Shown: in pieces, positions 36,395-46,580 of the stretch
Layout: every line of letters begins with the position of its first letter
Position numbering within the stretch: position 1 is the first letter of the stretch
Assembly: GCF_002082015.1 (NCBI RefSeq)
Contig: NZ_CP015109.1
Coordinates: 2,633,001-2,697,000 of the forward strand
Source: Sporosarcina ureae
Lineage (GTDB): Bacteria; Bacillota; Bacilli; Bacillales_A; Planococcaceae
Direction of reading: 5' to 3'
DNA length: 64,000 bases
Made by a program: the position numbers and the translations under genes
The notes under the pieces: generated by a model
The model's database searches: none
Seen by the model: the letters and a program-made list of their open reading frames with translations, nothing else
Told to the model about the DNA's origin: nothing

Positions 36395-38800
36395 TTGTTT
36401 ACTCAATTTATTAGAAATCATGCAGTCCTATATCTATTACTTGCTTTCTTTCTTTTTTCTTTTGTGAATACTACAGAGGCATATGGAGTAGCTAATCACA
36501 AAAACGTGGTAGATGCAGGTAAGGGGCATCTAGTTGTATTAAAAGAAGATGGTAGTGTCTGGAATTGGGGAGACGGAACATATGGTCAATTAGGAATGGG
36601 GGCTTCAGGCTCTTCCAATATACCTTTACCCGTACAATTAACCGGAGGCAATCGGCTCTTAAATATTTCAGCAATTTCAGCGGGAGGAAACTTTACAATT
36701 GCACTTGATTCAGATGGACAACTGTGGAGCTGGGGACTAAATTCTTATGGCCAGTTGGGTCGTACTACTACTCCCGTAGATAAAAATCCGGGGGAAATTA
36801 CTTTAGAGGATTCCAGTAGACCTAAAATTGTAGATATATCGGCAGGAGAAAATCATGTATTGGCAGTTGATGAGGCAGGAAATGTCTGGGCATGGGGGTA
36901 TAGTTTTTATGGACAGCTGGGGAAAAAAACAGAATCTTACTTCAGTCCAATTCCAGAAAAAATTGCAGGCTTAGATAATGTTGCGGCTGTAGCAGCGGGG
37001 AAAGATCACTCAGTTGCATTAAAAAAAGATGGAACAGTATGGGCATGGGGTCGGAATACTTACGGCCAGCTAGGTCTGGGTGATTCAGCCAATGAAAATG
37101 TAATACCTAAACAAGTGACTGGACTGAGTAATATTATAGAAATCGCAGCAGGGGATGATCATACGTTAGCGTTGAAGCAAGACCGTACATCTTTATTAGC
37201 ATGGGGACGTAATGTTACTGGCCAGATTGGTGATGGTGGATATGAAAATAAGTTGACGCCCTTCTTGGTAAAAGGAGTGAGTAATATTCGCTCAGTTGCA
37301 GCTGGTGATAATCACACAATTATTGTGAAAGACGACGGCACAGTCTGGCAATGGGGACGTAATACGAGTGGTATCCTGACTTCACAGACAGCACCTATTC
37401 AAATTCAAGGAATGTCTGATGCAGTAGCTATTGGTGGCGGAGGTTATCTGGACAGCTTCACACTAGCCGTGAAATCCGATGGCACCGTATGGCAGTGGGA
37501 TAAAGCATCTTCAGACTCTACTACCAAACTACCAATCTTTAAAAAGGTATCCGGTATCGACGGTGTCATGAAACTAGACGAGTTCCCCTTCGTTCAAGGT
37601 GGACAAGTAAAGTTTAAATATATCGGAAACAGTCTGACTGAAGACGTGAAACTGAACGGAAGCTTTAATGATAATGTTGATCTGCAAATGGAACGCAAGC
37701 CAGGAAACGTTTGGGAACTGCAAGTCGAACTGCAACCCGGCCAATATGAATATGGCTTCCGCGTCAACGGGGAGTGGACAGTCGATCCGCTCAACCGCGA
37801 TAAAATCATTGACGACTTCGGTCGGACATTCAGTGTGCTGAAAGTTGCTCCTTATGCAACTGTTGGCCCGATTATCGATCATAAAGAGGTAACGTTCACG
37901 TACAGCAGTTACGATTATAACAATCAGCTTGAATTAGATGCTCAGACAAAGTCTGTTTCTGTTAAGGGAAATTTCGGGGATGATTACCACTGGATCGAAA
38001 TTCCGATGATCAAGCAGCCGAACAACACATGGAAAGTGTCCAGAACATTAAAGCCAAGAGATTACTTTTATTCATTTGTCGTGCGAGATAATGAAAGCGG
38101 GGCAGTTGCTGTAAAGCGCAATGATCCCTTGAATCCAAGCTTACAGACGGACACCCTGACGAACATTTCTCGAAATACATTTGTTGTAGCTGAAAATGTG
38201 CTGACGAAAATTCCTGTTGCGTCGATCACACTCAGCAAAGGACCTGAAATGGACTTAATCGTAGGTGAGCAATCTACGTTGACTGCAAGAATCAGCCCAT
38301 CGAACGCAACAAATCAAAACGTTAACTGGTATTCGAGCAAACCGACTGTGGCGAGTGTGGAAGGTGGGAAAATCACTGCGCATTCCGCAGGAGAAACGAC
38401 CATTGCGGTAACGTCTGTGGATGGTGGGAAGATTGCTAGCGTCACAGTTGTTGTGAAACGGCAAGACGGTGCAGTATCGTACCCACGCGTAGGGTATAAA
38501 ACAGAGGATGACCGATTTAATGTGGAGCCTACAAAAGCCTGGAAAATTAACCTCAGCCAAGAACTGGACATTAAGACCTTTAATCCAGATTCTGTCTACA
38601 TATTAAATGAGTCAGGCGTGAAGATTCCACTTGGTTATCAAGTTTCTAATAAAGGAACCACAATGGAAATTCGATTGCAGAATGGCTATCAGTACAAAAA
38701 AGGCGCTAACTATTATCTATTTATAGAAGATACAGTGAAGTCATCCAACGGTGCCAAATTGAAACAGAAGGTGCAGATGAAATTCCAGATTAAATTATAA
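36395..38800 (+). CDS. Exported RCC1-propeller protein with E-set, Big2 and SbsA-type Ig domains
   Basis: 801 residues, start TTG 36395 with AAAGGAG upstream. Order of parts: signal peptide (LYLLLAFFLFSFVNTTEA); seven RCC1-type repeats (about residues 45-375), each with a version of HxxALKxDGTVWAWGxNxYGQLG; two E-set/glycogen-binding-like domains (LNGSFNDNVDLQMERKP and VKGNFGDDYHWIEIPM); a Big2 Ig domain (SITLSKGPEMDLIVGEQSTL, then NVNWYSSKPTVASVEGGKI); and a C-terminal SbsA-like Ig domain (TKAWKINLSQELDIKTF). RCC1 repeats form a beta-propeller used for binding. A shared role with the cohesin/dockerin genes downstream is inferred. A strong terminator follows. Confidence 0.85.
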   Translation: MFTQFIRNHAVLYLLLAFFLFSFVNTTEAYGVANHKNVVDAGKGHLVVLKEDGSVWNWGDGTYGQLGMGASGSSNIPLPVQLTGGNRLLNISAISAGGNFTIALDSDGQLWSWGLNSYGQLGRTTTPVDKNPGEITLEDSSRPKIVDISAGENHVLAVDEAGNVWAWGYSFYGQLGKKTESYFSPIPEKIAGLDNVAAVAAGKDHSVALKKDGTVWAWGRNTYGQLGLGDSANENVIPKQVTGLSNIIEIAAGDDHTLALKQDRTSLLAWGRNVTGQIGDGGYENKLTPFLVKGVSNIRSVAAGDNHTIIVKDDGTVWQWGRNTSGILTSQTAPIQIQGMSDAVAIGGGGYLDSFTLAVKSDGTVWQWDKASSDSTTKLPIFKKVSGIDGVMKLDEFPFVQGGQVKFKYIGNSLTEDVKLNGSFNDNVDLQMERKPGNVWELQVELQPGQYEYGFRVNGEWTVDPLNRDKIIDDFGRTFSVLKVAPYATVGPIIDHKEVTFTYSSYDYNNQLELDAQTKSVSVKGNFGDDYHWIEIPMIKQPNNTWKVSRTLKPRDYFYSFVVRDNESGAVAVKRNDPLNPSLQTDTLTNISRNTFVVAENVLTKIPVASITLSKGPEMDLIVGEQSTLTARISPSNATNQNVNWYSSKPTVASVEGGKITAHSAGETTIAVTSVDGGKIASVTVVVKRQDGAVSYPRVGYKTEDDRFNVEPTKAWKINLSQELDIKTFNPDSVYILNESGVKIPLGYQVSNKGTTMEIRLQNGYQYKKGANYYLFIEDTVKSSNGAKLKQKVQMKFQIKL

Positions 38801-38810
38801 CTGCACAGCA

Positions 38811-38848
38811 AAAAGGAGTTGCCCCATATTGGGAGCAACTCCTTTTTA
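38811..38848. terminator. Bidirectional terminator
   Basis: AAAAGGAGTTGC pairs with GCAACTCCTTTT, with flanking A- and T-runs, between convergent genes. Confidence 0.92.
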
Positions 38849-38851
38849 TCA

Positions 38852-41800
38852 TCATTTGATTGTAAATGTTTGCAGTAAAGACTGTTTCAAGAATTCCTTA
38901 TTCTTCGTATTACCTTTGAATCGACGGTCGATATGCAAGGTGTACTGCTTTCCACGAATGTAAGCCTGTTGCGGTATGACATAAATCGTCTTCTCGTCAC
39001 TACTCAATTGTAATGTAGTGGCTACGTTCTGATTGGTTGCATCATCTGTGACATAGATCAATCCGGAGTATAAGGCATCGCGGTCTACTCGAGCATTGAA
39101 ATTAATGTTCAACACTTTATGCGTATCGTAAGAAGGTATATTTTTGCTCCAGTCAATTGCGGGCGCAGCTTCAAGTGCTGTGATCTGGCTGATTTGATTT
39201 CCTTTTATTACGACCGCATATAGCTCACCTGTTGGCGTCGAGATCTTGTCATTAGGTGTATATTTCGTCCAGTTTAGAATATCAGCAGGCGAAGCAGTAG
39301 CTATATATCTGTCTTTTAATTGTTTGTCACTTGATAGTGCGCTGCTTATGAATGAAATATCTTTACTGCTCGTTGTGTAATAAATTGTACCGGGCGTTTC
39401 CAGTAAAGCTAACTGCAGCGTATATGCCGCGCTGCCTGTTGCCGGCAAATTAATGAGCGGTGCACTCACATTGTCAACAAGGGCATACGTTCCAGGTTCA
39501 TTAACCAGACTTGTAGTTGAGGTAGAAGTAGTTTCACTTGGTACGGCAACTGTGTATCCATCAACCAGTTTAGACAATGTCTTAGTTCCTGACTTTGGCA
39601 GCTTCAGTTCAATCGGCTGCATAAAGCGTGATAAGTTACCAAAGCTAATTTCATAGGGGCCGTTAGCCAGCGGTTGCTTCAATGTGAAAGTAAAGTGCCG
39701 GGATTCCATCACGTTACTGGCGGGAACATGGGCTTCCACTTTTTTATCTCTTGTTATAAATGTTACACCATGATCCTTTGCTGTCTCCACTTCAGTAGGA
39801 CTTAATGAAACGGAAGGGGACAGTGATGTAAGCTCCGCGTATTTTTTAAGTGGCAGACTGCCGATCGAACTGCTGACGGCGTGCTTCACTGTAACAGTGT
39901 AGGTTTTCACAGTCGTATTATCTTCCGCTGAATTTTCTACACGATACGATTTGCGTTTGCCGTTCGAAAAGTCTGTTTTCACTTGTGGATTCGGTGTGAC
40001 AGTTCCGATACTTGTAATGACAGGTGTTAAGCTATTTAAATTTATTGTTTTAGGTACAGTCACGTGGATTTCCCCAGCTTTATGATCGATGACACTAATA
40101 GCATCTACTTCTTTAAAGCTGAATGAAGTTATGAGTGCAGTAGGTTTTGCATCTTCAAAGATACTAACATTTACAGGAAGCGACGGCTGACTTTCGATAC
40201 CGTTAACTGTTTGTGTGACGTAGTAGCCGGTGCCTGCTAAGACGTCTTTGAATGTTACAATCTCAGTATCTGTATTACTTTTATCTGCAATTATGGTATC
40301 CATGAGCTGACCGTAAGAATTGTATAGTTTTGCAGTTGTGATTAAGTAAGTATTGTGTAGTGAATCATGGTACTTCTTTAAGTTAACGGTTAATTTGCTG
40401 CCAAGTTTTTCGTAAGTCGGCTGACTGGTTTTTGGTGGAGCTACAATAATAGTACGATATTTAGTAGTTGCTTCTGCTCCGCGGAGCGCTTTAGCGGTGT
40501 ATTTAATTTTATACGTATCAGGAGCAGGGAACTTTACTGCACTGAACTTAATTTTTTTCCCTCGTCTTTCTATGTTGTATATATAAGGATCAATTTGTAC
40601 ATCCTCATCTTGTGTTATATAAGATCCTTCTGGGGTTTTAACACGACCATCTGTTTCTATAATATTGCCTTTTTTTCTTCTGATAGTGCCGTCTTGCAAT
40701 ATAACGTTCTGATTTGGAGTTGTTATTTCACCATTAGCTACAATATTGCTTTCAGGATGAGTAAGTTCACCATTTGTCTGAACAATATTACCTGATGAAT
40801 TCAACAGAGTAGCGGTTAAGTAAAGTTGTTTTTCTTTGCTTACTAGATAATCATCAGCTACTATGCCAGGGTCATCAAATTTTATAGAAGTTTCATTGGT
40901 ATAGTAAGGCTTCATCTCTTCGTTAATGACATAAGATAGTTTTTCAGGACCAATTAATGTGATATGGGGTTTGTCGATGTCTACGATTTCCACTACATTG
41001 GACTGGCTACTTACTTGTCCATTTATTGTTTGAGTAACATAGTAAAAGCCAGGACTCACGTCAGTAAATACTTCAGTGGTTTGTTTCGACTTTAAAAATA
41101 ATTGTTTCACTAATGTAGTTTGGGTGTCATTTATTTCATTGATTTTATATAATTTTAAATTATTTTGGAAAGCATCAGTCCCCGGGAAAATACCTTCTAC
41201 ACTTATTTCCCCGATGATTGCTTTGCTTCTGTAAATTGTAACTGGACGCGGTTTAACAGTAATAATTACTTTTTTTTCAATGGCTTCATTTCCAGCAATG
41301 TCTTTCAAATTATAATTGACTGTATAGTTGCCTGGAAATGTTATATCGACTTTTTGTCCACTTTTCACTAAAAGGGATTTCAAGGTTGAAGAATGATCGA
41401 CGTTATCTTCGAAATTGTATTCAGGCTCTGTATAATTAGTGCCTACTTCTAACTCTATCTCTACTTTATTATCCTTCTCTCCCGTAAACTTAATTTCAGG
41501 CGAAGTAGTGTCCTTAACTACATATGGACTTCCTTTTTTACTTTTAATATTGTTTACTTCTTGTACCACGTAGTAGAGTTCATTAACTTTAACGTTTTTG
41601 AAGATAAATTCTTTCCCTATACTTGTTGGGTCGTTATCTACATCTATAATATCAATAGGCTGTAAAGTATCTAAAGAGACATCTTGATTTTTTACATGAT
41701 AAAGTAATAATTTAGCTTTCTGGTAATTAGTTGTTACAACCAAATTACCGTCTATATGTTTTTCAATTGGGGAGTCACCATGTACTTCTTTAGTGTCTCT

Positions 41801-43003
41801 GACTTTTACACTCGCCAATTCCTCAGGTAAAACAGTTATTAATCGTTCTTTGGAATCTGATAAATTAGTGTTTTCACAATCAGTACCTGTGTATTTCACT
41901 TGATATATACCGGGAGTAAGCTCAGAACCATCACCGTCAAGTTTAGTCTTCTTAGAGGATGTAAAGTCTAAATTTACTTTTACGTTTATTCCAGAATCTT
42001 CGCAAGTTAGATTTTCTTTATGTGTCGCAGGTGATTCCACATCATTTTTATTTTTTATCACATAGCCAGGCTCATTATACTTATTTTTTAAAGGATTCGA
42101 AGTACTGTGGATCATTTCCATATTGACTTCACCTTTTAATGTTATATTGGGTGTTTGTCTGTTTTCGATAATAAAAGTGGTTGCATCACTATCGATACCA
42201 TTCTCTTCTTGGCTAACCTTATATTCTCCATAAGATAAATTAATGATATCGACAGTACTACCTATTACCTTTATTTCAGGGCTATATGTTAGATCTCCGA
42301 CTTTTGACACATTGATTTTGTTACCCTCTTTAACTCCAGTAACTCTCGCATTTCCTTTACTATCCAAACCTCTATAATGTCCAATAGTTGTGATGTTTAA
42401 ATTATTGGGTTTTATATTGAACGCCAAAGTCTTTTTACTTTCAGCTCCGTTTCTCACCCTAGTTAAAGAGTAAAGTCCCGCATTCTTAACGTTGATAGTA
42501 GTAATATTAGTATCTATCTTTGTGAATTTCCCTCCTGGTTCGGAATACAGCCTGATCTCGTCTGCATTGCCGATATTATTTATAGTAATAGTGCGGGGGA
42601 TAGACGAATCGAAATCCTCCTCGAGGAATTTATCGGGCCTTATGGTAAACCTCTCTTCTTTATAAATTGGAGCTTCTCCTTCCAATGTTGCTTTTTTTGC
42701 AGTTACTTTATATTCACCTGCCGGTACGTTTTTAAAGGTCCCTTCTTGGGATGATTCTGATAAAGTGATAGTTTCGAATAAAATACCAGTATCAGAAACA
42801 TATTCTTTGAAAAGAGTTAAGTTCTCCCATTTGGATTCATCCACAATTTTAACAACAACGTCAGAATGATCATCTCCATCATTTTTCTGCGTAGTTATTT
42901 TAAAGATGGTAGAATCAACTGCAAAGCCAGGTAAAGGACCAACAGTAGAAAACACTAACAAAAAAGCCATAAATGCAGGGAAAAACTTCTTCATCTTTTT
43001 CAT
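38852..43003 (-). CDS. Giant exported multi-Ig surface protein
   Basis: About 1384 residues with a signal peptide (MKKFFPAFMAFLLVFSTVGP, cleaved near GFAVDS). It is a string of beta-sandwich domains: several short repeats ending in 'YYVTQTVNGIES'-like motifs (also YYVTQTINGQVSSQSN and YYVVQEVNNIKSKKGS); a DUF5011-like HYR domain (NYTEPEYNFEDNVD to GNEAIEKKVIITV); a cadherin-like domain (TVTPNPQVKTDFSNGKRKSY to TYTVTVKHA); and a C-terminal SbsA-like Ig domain (HKVLNINFNARVDRDALYSG to LLQTFTIK). Start ATG 43003 follows AAGGAAGGA; ATG 42994 is an alternative. No LPXTG or SLH is seen. It is transcribed with the upstream 201-residue gene. Likely an adhesive or scaffold protein (inference). Confidence 0.8.
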   Translation of the reverse strand: MKKMKKFFPAFMAFLLVFSTVGPLPGFAVDSTIFKITTQKNDGDDHSDVVVKIVDESKWENLTLFKEYVSDTGILFETITLSESSQEGTFKNVPAGEYKVTAKKATLEGEAPIYKEERFTIRPDKFLEEDFDSSIPRTITINNIGNADEIRLYSEPGGKFTKIDTNITTINVKNAGLYSLTRVRNGAESKKTLAFNIKPNNLNITTIGHYRGLDSKGNARVTGVKEGNKINVSKVGDLTYSPEIKVIGSTVDIINLSYGEYKVSQEENGIDSDATTFIIENRQTPNITLKGEVNMEMIHSTSNPLKNKYNEPGYVIKNKNDVESPATHKENLTCEDSGINVKVNLDFTSSKKTKLDGDGSELTPGIYQVKYTGTDCENTNLSDSKERLITVLPEELASVKVRDTKEVHGDSPIEKHIDGNLVVTTNYQKAKLLLYHVKNQDVSLDTLQPIDIIDVDNDPTSIGKEFIFKNVKVNELYYVVQEVNNIKSKKGSPYVVKDTTSPEIKFTGEKDNKVEIELEVGTNYTEPEYNFEDNVDHSSTLKSLLVKSGQKVDITFPGNYTVNYNLKDIAGNEAIEKKVIITVKPRPVTIYRSKAIIGEISVEGIFPGTDAFQNNLKLYKINEINDTQTTLVKQLFLKSKQTTEVFTDVSPGFYYVTQTINGQVSSQSNVVEIVDIDKPHITLIGPEKLSYVINEEMKPYYTNETSIKFDDPGIVADDYLVSKEKQLYLTATLLNSSGNIVQTNGELTHPESNIVANGEITTPNQNVILQDGTIRRKKGNIIETDGRVKTPEGSYITQDEDVQIDPYIYNIERRGKKIKFSAVKFPAPDTYKIKYTAKALRGAEATTKYRTIIVAPPKTSQPTYEKLGSKLTVNLKKYHDSLHNTYLITTAKLYNSYGQLMDTIIADKSNTDTEIVTFKDVLAGTGYYVTQTVNGIESQPSLPVNVSIFEDAKPTALITSFSFKEVDAISVIDHKAGEIHVTVPKTINLNSLTPVITSIGTVTPNPQVKTDFSNGKRKSYRVENSAEDNTTVKTYTVTVKHAVSSSIGSLPLKKYAELTSLSPSVSLSPTEVETAKDHGVTFITRDKKVEAHVPASNVMESRHFTFTLKQPLANGPYEISFGNLSRFMQPIELKLPKSGTKTLSKLVDGYTVAVPSETTSTSTTSLVNEPGTYALVDNVSAPLINLPATGSAAYTLQLALLETPGTIYYTTSSKDISFISSALSSDKQLKDRYIATASPADILNWTKYTPNDKISTPTGELYAVVIKGNQISQITALEAAPAIDWSKNIPSYDTHKVLNINFNARVDRDALYSGLIYVTDDATNQNVATTLQLSSDEKTIYVIPQQAYIRGKQYTLHIDRRFKGNTKNKEFLKQSLLQTFTIK

Positions 43004-43010
43004 TCCTTCC

Positions 43011-43616
43011 TTATTTAACCTCATAATATTGTGTTTCTATTAAATGACTTTCTTCATTCCACACGTTAATCGTTAACAAATCGCCTGTAACCAATCCAAT
43101 CTGTCCTTTAGAAAATGAATTTGCGCCATCGCGGTGAAGCTTGATCTGTCTTCCGTTATTAATTGAATAGGAGACAGAAACCACATCCGGCTTTACCTTA
43201 ACGGAGACAGTAGTGGCAAGTTTATTCATAATGGCGGAAACGTCTGTTATGTACAATCCAGTCATCTCGAACTCTTTCGTTACCGGCTTGTTCAGTATCT
43301 TGCCAGAAGCAGCTTGGAAACTGGCTGGGATTGTCAGTGTATATCGTTCACCAAACAAGTATGGATTTTTTGGTTTTACTATAACTTTATCTGAAACTGC
43401 CGATAGAGAAAGAGATGGCGTAGTATTTTTAGATTGTATAGTAATAAGTTCAAGATTGGCTTTTTGATCAGACACGTCATGTGTAAATGTTATATTCCAT
43501 GGTTTTATAGGGTCGGTGATGGGCTCGATACTCGCTGCGTAACCGATTTGATTACTGAACAGACTTGTCAGCAAGAAACCAAGTAACGCGACAGTAGTAA
43601 CAATATGTACTCGCAT
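43011..43616 (-). CDS. Small exported protein with SbsA-type Ig domain
   Basis: 201 residues. Signal peptide (VTTVALLGFLLTSLFSNQIGYAA), then an SbsA-like Ig domain opening with the shared motif IKPWNITFTHDVSDQ and ending KPVTKEFEMTG. A second small beta domain follows (SYSINNGRQIKLHRDG). AAAGGAG seven bases before ATG 43616. It is 7 bp upstream of the giant multi-Ig gene, so the two form an operon, divergent from the vWA-cohesin-dockerin operon. Function unknown. Confidence 0.8.
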   Translation of the reverse strand: MRVHIVTTVALLGFLLTSLFSNQIGYAASIEPITDPIKPWNITFTHDVSDQKANLELITIQSKNTTPSLSLSAVSDKVIVKPKNPYLFGERYTLTIPASFQAASGKILNKPVTKEFEMTGLYITDVSAIMNKLATTVSVKVKPDVVSVSYSINNGRQIKLHRDGANSFSKGQIGLVTGDLLTINVWNEESHLIETQYYEVK

Positions 43617-43645
43617 AGTAAATTCTCCTTTAATTTGTGGATTTA

Positions 43646-43661
43646 TAGTATGTGGATACTA
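43646..43661. promoter_or_regulatory. Palindrome in the divergent promoter region
   Basis: TAGTAT-GTGG-ATACTA lies in the 93-bp gap between two divergent surface-protein operons and could be a shared operator. Confidence 0.4.
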
Positions 43662-43709
43662 CGAAGAGGAAAAACTCTCTTTATATATTATCGGGAAGGA
43701 AGTTGAAAA

Positions 43710-46580
43710 ATGAAGATACATAGGAAAATGATTGGTGTGCTGGCCCTTTTTGTAGTTATGCTGTCTGTGATGCAGCCTCTCGAGATGAAAGCGAATGAAA
43801 TTGATACCTCTAAAAGTTGCGGCGTAGAACGTGGCAGGGATATCGTCTTTGTCATTCAAGATACTCCAGCCATGCAAGCACAAGATCCACTGCAGGACAG
43901 AATTACGGAAGCATTATACATGGTGGACCAGGCGAATTCATTGGATCGTATCGGTGTAGTAGGTTTCAATGAAGCCGTAACGAAGCCATTCCCGTTATCG
44001 TCCAATAAATATCAGGCGAAGGCCGCACTGAAAAAGTTTGCTGTATACGCTGATGAGAATGCAAATAATGCTAGTGTTGGTCTGGAAAAAGCTATCCATG
44101 ACTTGTCTGACCCAAAGTCTGTAAATGAAAAAATCATTATACTGATGACTGTGGGTACGTCTATACACAATGAAAAGAATCTAGCACTTGCTACAGAAGC
44201 TTATGAGAATGATATTCAAATCCATACGATCAGTTTTGGCAGTACACCTTCATCAATTATCGATGAATCGACGTTACGAGAAATCTCGAGGATTACAGGT
44301 GGAAATTTTAATACCGCAGTAAATGCATCCTACCTACGAGATATTCTTTCTAATTTACAGCAGGAAATCGTCAATTTTCGGGGCCGGGAAGTCCGTAGTG
44401 ACTGGACGCTGACGAGTGATGTTAACTTGCCGCAAGGATTATTGGTACATAACAATGTGACGATCAATTTGAACGGTTATAACCTAACTGTTGCCGAAGA
44501 TATAGTTCTAATGAAATGTACAAAACTTCGCGCAGTAAACGGCGCAGTGATTCAAGCAAAGAACCTTGATCAAAAATCAGCCTCAAGCATTCGACTGAAT
44601 AACAGTCAGCTGAATGTAACGGGAAAAGTAACGCAAGATGGTTCCATTGTAGTGAATGGAAACTATAAGAATTCAGCCGAACCTGAACTGGCGCTAGCAT
44701 CCTATACACAGCGGATTCACGGCTATTTGAATTTAAATGGTCAAGAAGCATTAATTTCATCACCCATTTTGCAAGAAGGTCATATAGATTTGAATGGTGG
44801 AACATTCCACGCTAAAAATAATCTAGAACAAAAAGGTCGTTTTAATGTACGGAAAGGCAAACTACAAGTAGACGGAAATTTGGTAATCAATGGTGGACAG
44901 TTACTTGACGATGCGTATATGGAGAATAAGTCACTCGATGTAGGAGCTGGTGTTGTACAAGTAGGATCTAAGGATTCAATGGAGAAAACAAGGCAAAGCG
45001 GTAACGTTACACAAAAAAACGGACAATTATATGTCAACCACGGTACAGTCAGAATTTACGGTGACTATATAATAAATGATGGCTGGCTGACCATGATCAA
45101 AGGTTCCATGGATACGGACACACCTCAATACGGTGAAGGCGACGGAGATTTTGTACATGTTTTTGGCGATTTCTCGACAGCGAGTAAACGAAACCATGCC
45201 ACGCGAACATATATACATCTGGGCAAGCCAATGAATGATCAAGGGCATTTGACAGACGGTGTGCTGAAAATAGAAGGTACATTTACTCAATCCGGTGACG
45301 GGGAAGGACATCCAATTTATTCGGATAGAATGCTGCAGTACGAAAAAGACTACAGCCGTTATAATTTCCATGCGGAAGGCAGACATAAAGTAGCGCTGAT
45401 GAACAAAGGGAAAGTCAGTGCCCAGGCAAAAGGATTTACCTTTAATTTACTGGAGTTGCATGGCAAATTAGCAGATTACCCGATGGATCCCTATGTCAGA
45501 TGGAATAAGCTGAATGAAATCGTAAAATCAGCCAATTCCAATTTAGCCAGTCTGTCGATTAATGACAAAGCAGTGCCCGGCTTCACGCCGTCTGTCAGGG
45601 ATTATTTCAGATTTGAAGTGCCGGCAGATGATTACCCGGCAGGCGGAGCTCAAACGTTAAAAGTTGATGCCCGTCCACAGGATGGTAATGCACTCGTTGA
45701 TATTTTAGATCGAACACTGGCCTCTGACGGAACAGGACAAGTAAAAGTACAAGTTAATGCTGTAGATGGCACGAAAAGCATCTATACAGTAGAAGTGAAG
45801 ATTGGACCTGGGTCAGGCGGAAAAGTTACTTCTATTAAACTGGATAGAAATGAAATCGTCTTTACTGAAAGAGATTCGGGAGGTTATAATCCTGATAAAA
45901 TCGTTATTGGATACACAGTGTATCCGACGAATGCGACGAATCAGCAGGTAAACTGGACATCAACTAACCCGACTGTTGCAACTGTTACCCCGAGTGGATT
46001 AGTGACACCCCATACGAAAGGTGAAACTAGCATTGTAGCGACAACAGCAGATGGAGGCTTAATCGATTCAGCTACTGTAAAGGTCATGGGACAGAACGAT
46101 TTACTGCAGGGAATCAAGACGCTTGAAGATTTCGTTAGTGACAATGACCGTTATGATAAAATTATGGGTGGCTTGTATGATATTAATAATATCGGAATAG
46201 TGGTTCCAGGAAATTATATTGATACATTAACCTTCACAACATCTGGGAATTTGACTGGCGGGAAAATTGAATTAGTTAATGATGTAGATCGTGTAGAAGT
46301 TCGTATTAATGGAACTACACTTGGAGCAAACAAAGTAGATAATCACTTTATATTCAACCGCGCATCCATGAAAGTTACCGACTACGTAGAAGTCATCGCA
46401 TATGATGCTGCATCCAATGAACTCGAGCGAATCGGAACGACTTATCCGGTGAACTTCACATCAACTTCCGGAGTGTCACCGGGTTATTACTCCATCAAAA
46501 CCCTTTTAGAAAACCAGGTACTATTCAATCAAATCTTGGAAGAATACTCACCTAAACAGCTACGATTTTCTGCCAGATGA
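43710..46580 (+). CDS. Exported protein with degenerate vWA domain, beta-helix-like middle and Big2 domain
   Basis: 956 residues. Signal peptide (IGVLALFVVMLSVMQPLEMKA), then a vWA fold (GRDIVFVIQDTPAMQ to IHTISFGSTPSS, about residues 45-190). The MIDAS residues are not intact: DTPAM stands where DxSxS is expected and LMTVGTS lacks the usual Asp, so metal binding is doubtful. A long region of short Gly/Asn-rich beta repeats follows (LNLNGQEALISSPILQEG, DLNGGTFHAKNNLEQKG and similar, about 235-590). Next come a cadherin-like domain, a Big2 domain (NQQVNWTSTNPTVATVTPSG), and a C-terminal beta domain. AAGGAAG precedes ATG 43710. It is the first gene of an operon with the cohesin and dockerin genes. 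Confidence 0.82.
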   Translation: MKIHRKMIGVLALFVVMLSVMQPLEMKANEIDTSKSCGVERGRDIVFVIQDTPAMQAQDPLQDRITEALYMVDQANSLDRIGVVGFNEAVTKPFPLSSNKYQAKAALKKFAVYADENANNASVGLEKAIHDLSDPKSVNEKIIILMTVGTSIHNEKNLALATEAYENDIQIHTISFGSTPSSIIDESTLREISRITGGNFNTAVNASYLRDILSNLQQEIVNFRGREVRSDWTLTSDVNLPQGLLVHNNVTINLNGYNLTVAEDIVLMKCTKLRAVNGAVIQAKNLDQKSASSIRLNNSQLNVTGKVTQDGSIVVNGNYKNSAEPELALASYTQRIHGYLNLNGQEALISSPILQEGHIDLNGGTFHAKNNLEQKGRFNVRKGKLQVDGNLVINGGQLLDDAYMENKSLDVGAGVVQVGSKDSMEKTRQSGNVTQKNGQLYVNHGTVRIYGDYIINDGWLTMIKGSMDTDTPQYGEGDGDFVHVFGDFSTASKRNHATRTYIHLGKPMNDQGHLTDGVLKIEGTFTQSGDGEGHPIYSDRMLQYEKDYSRYNFHAEGRHKVALMNKGKVSAQAKGFTFNLLELHGKLADYPMDPYVRWNKLNEIVKSANSNLASLSINDKAVPGFTPSVRDYFRFEVPADDYPAGGAQTLKVDARPQDGNALVDILDRTLASDGTGQVKVQVNAVDGTKSIYTVEVKIGPGSGGKVTSIKLDRNEIVFTERDSGGYNPDKIVIGYTVYPTNATNQQVNWTSTNPTVATVTPSGLVTPHTKGETSIVATTADGGLIDSATVKVMGQNDLLQGIKTLEDFVSDNDRYDKIMGGLYDINNIGIVVPGNYIDTLTFTTSGNLTGGKIELVNDVDRVEVRINGTTLGANKVDNHFIFNRASMKVTDYVEVIAYDAASNELERIGTTYPVNFTSTSGVSPGYYSIKTLLENQVLFNQILEEYSPKQLRFSAR

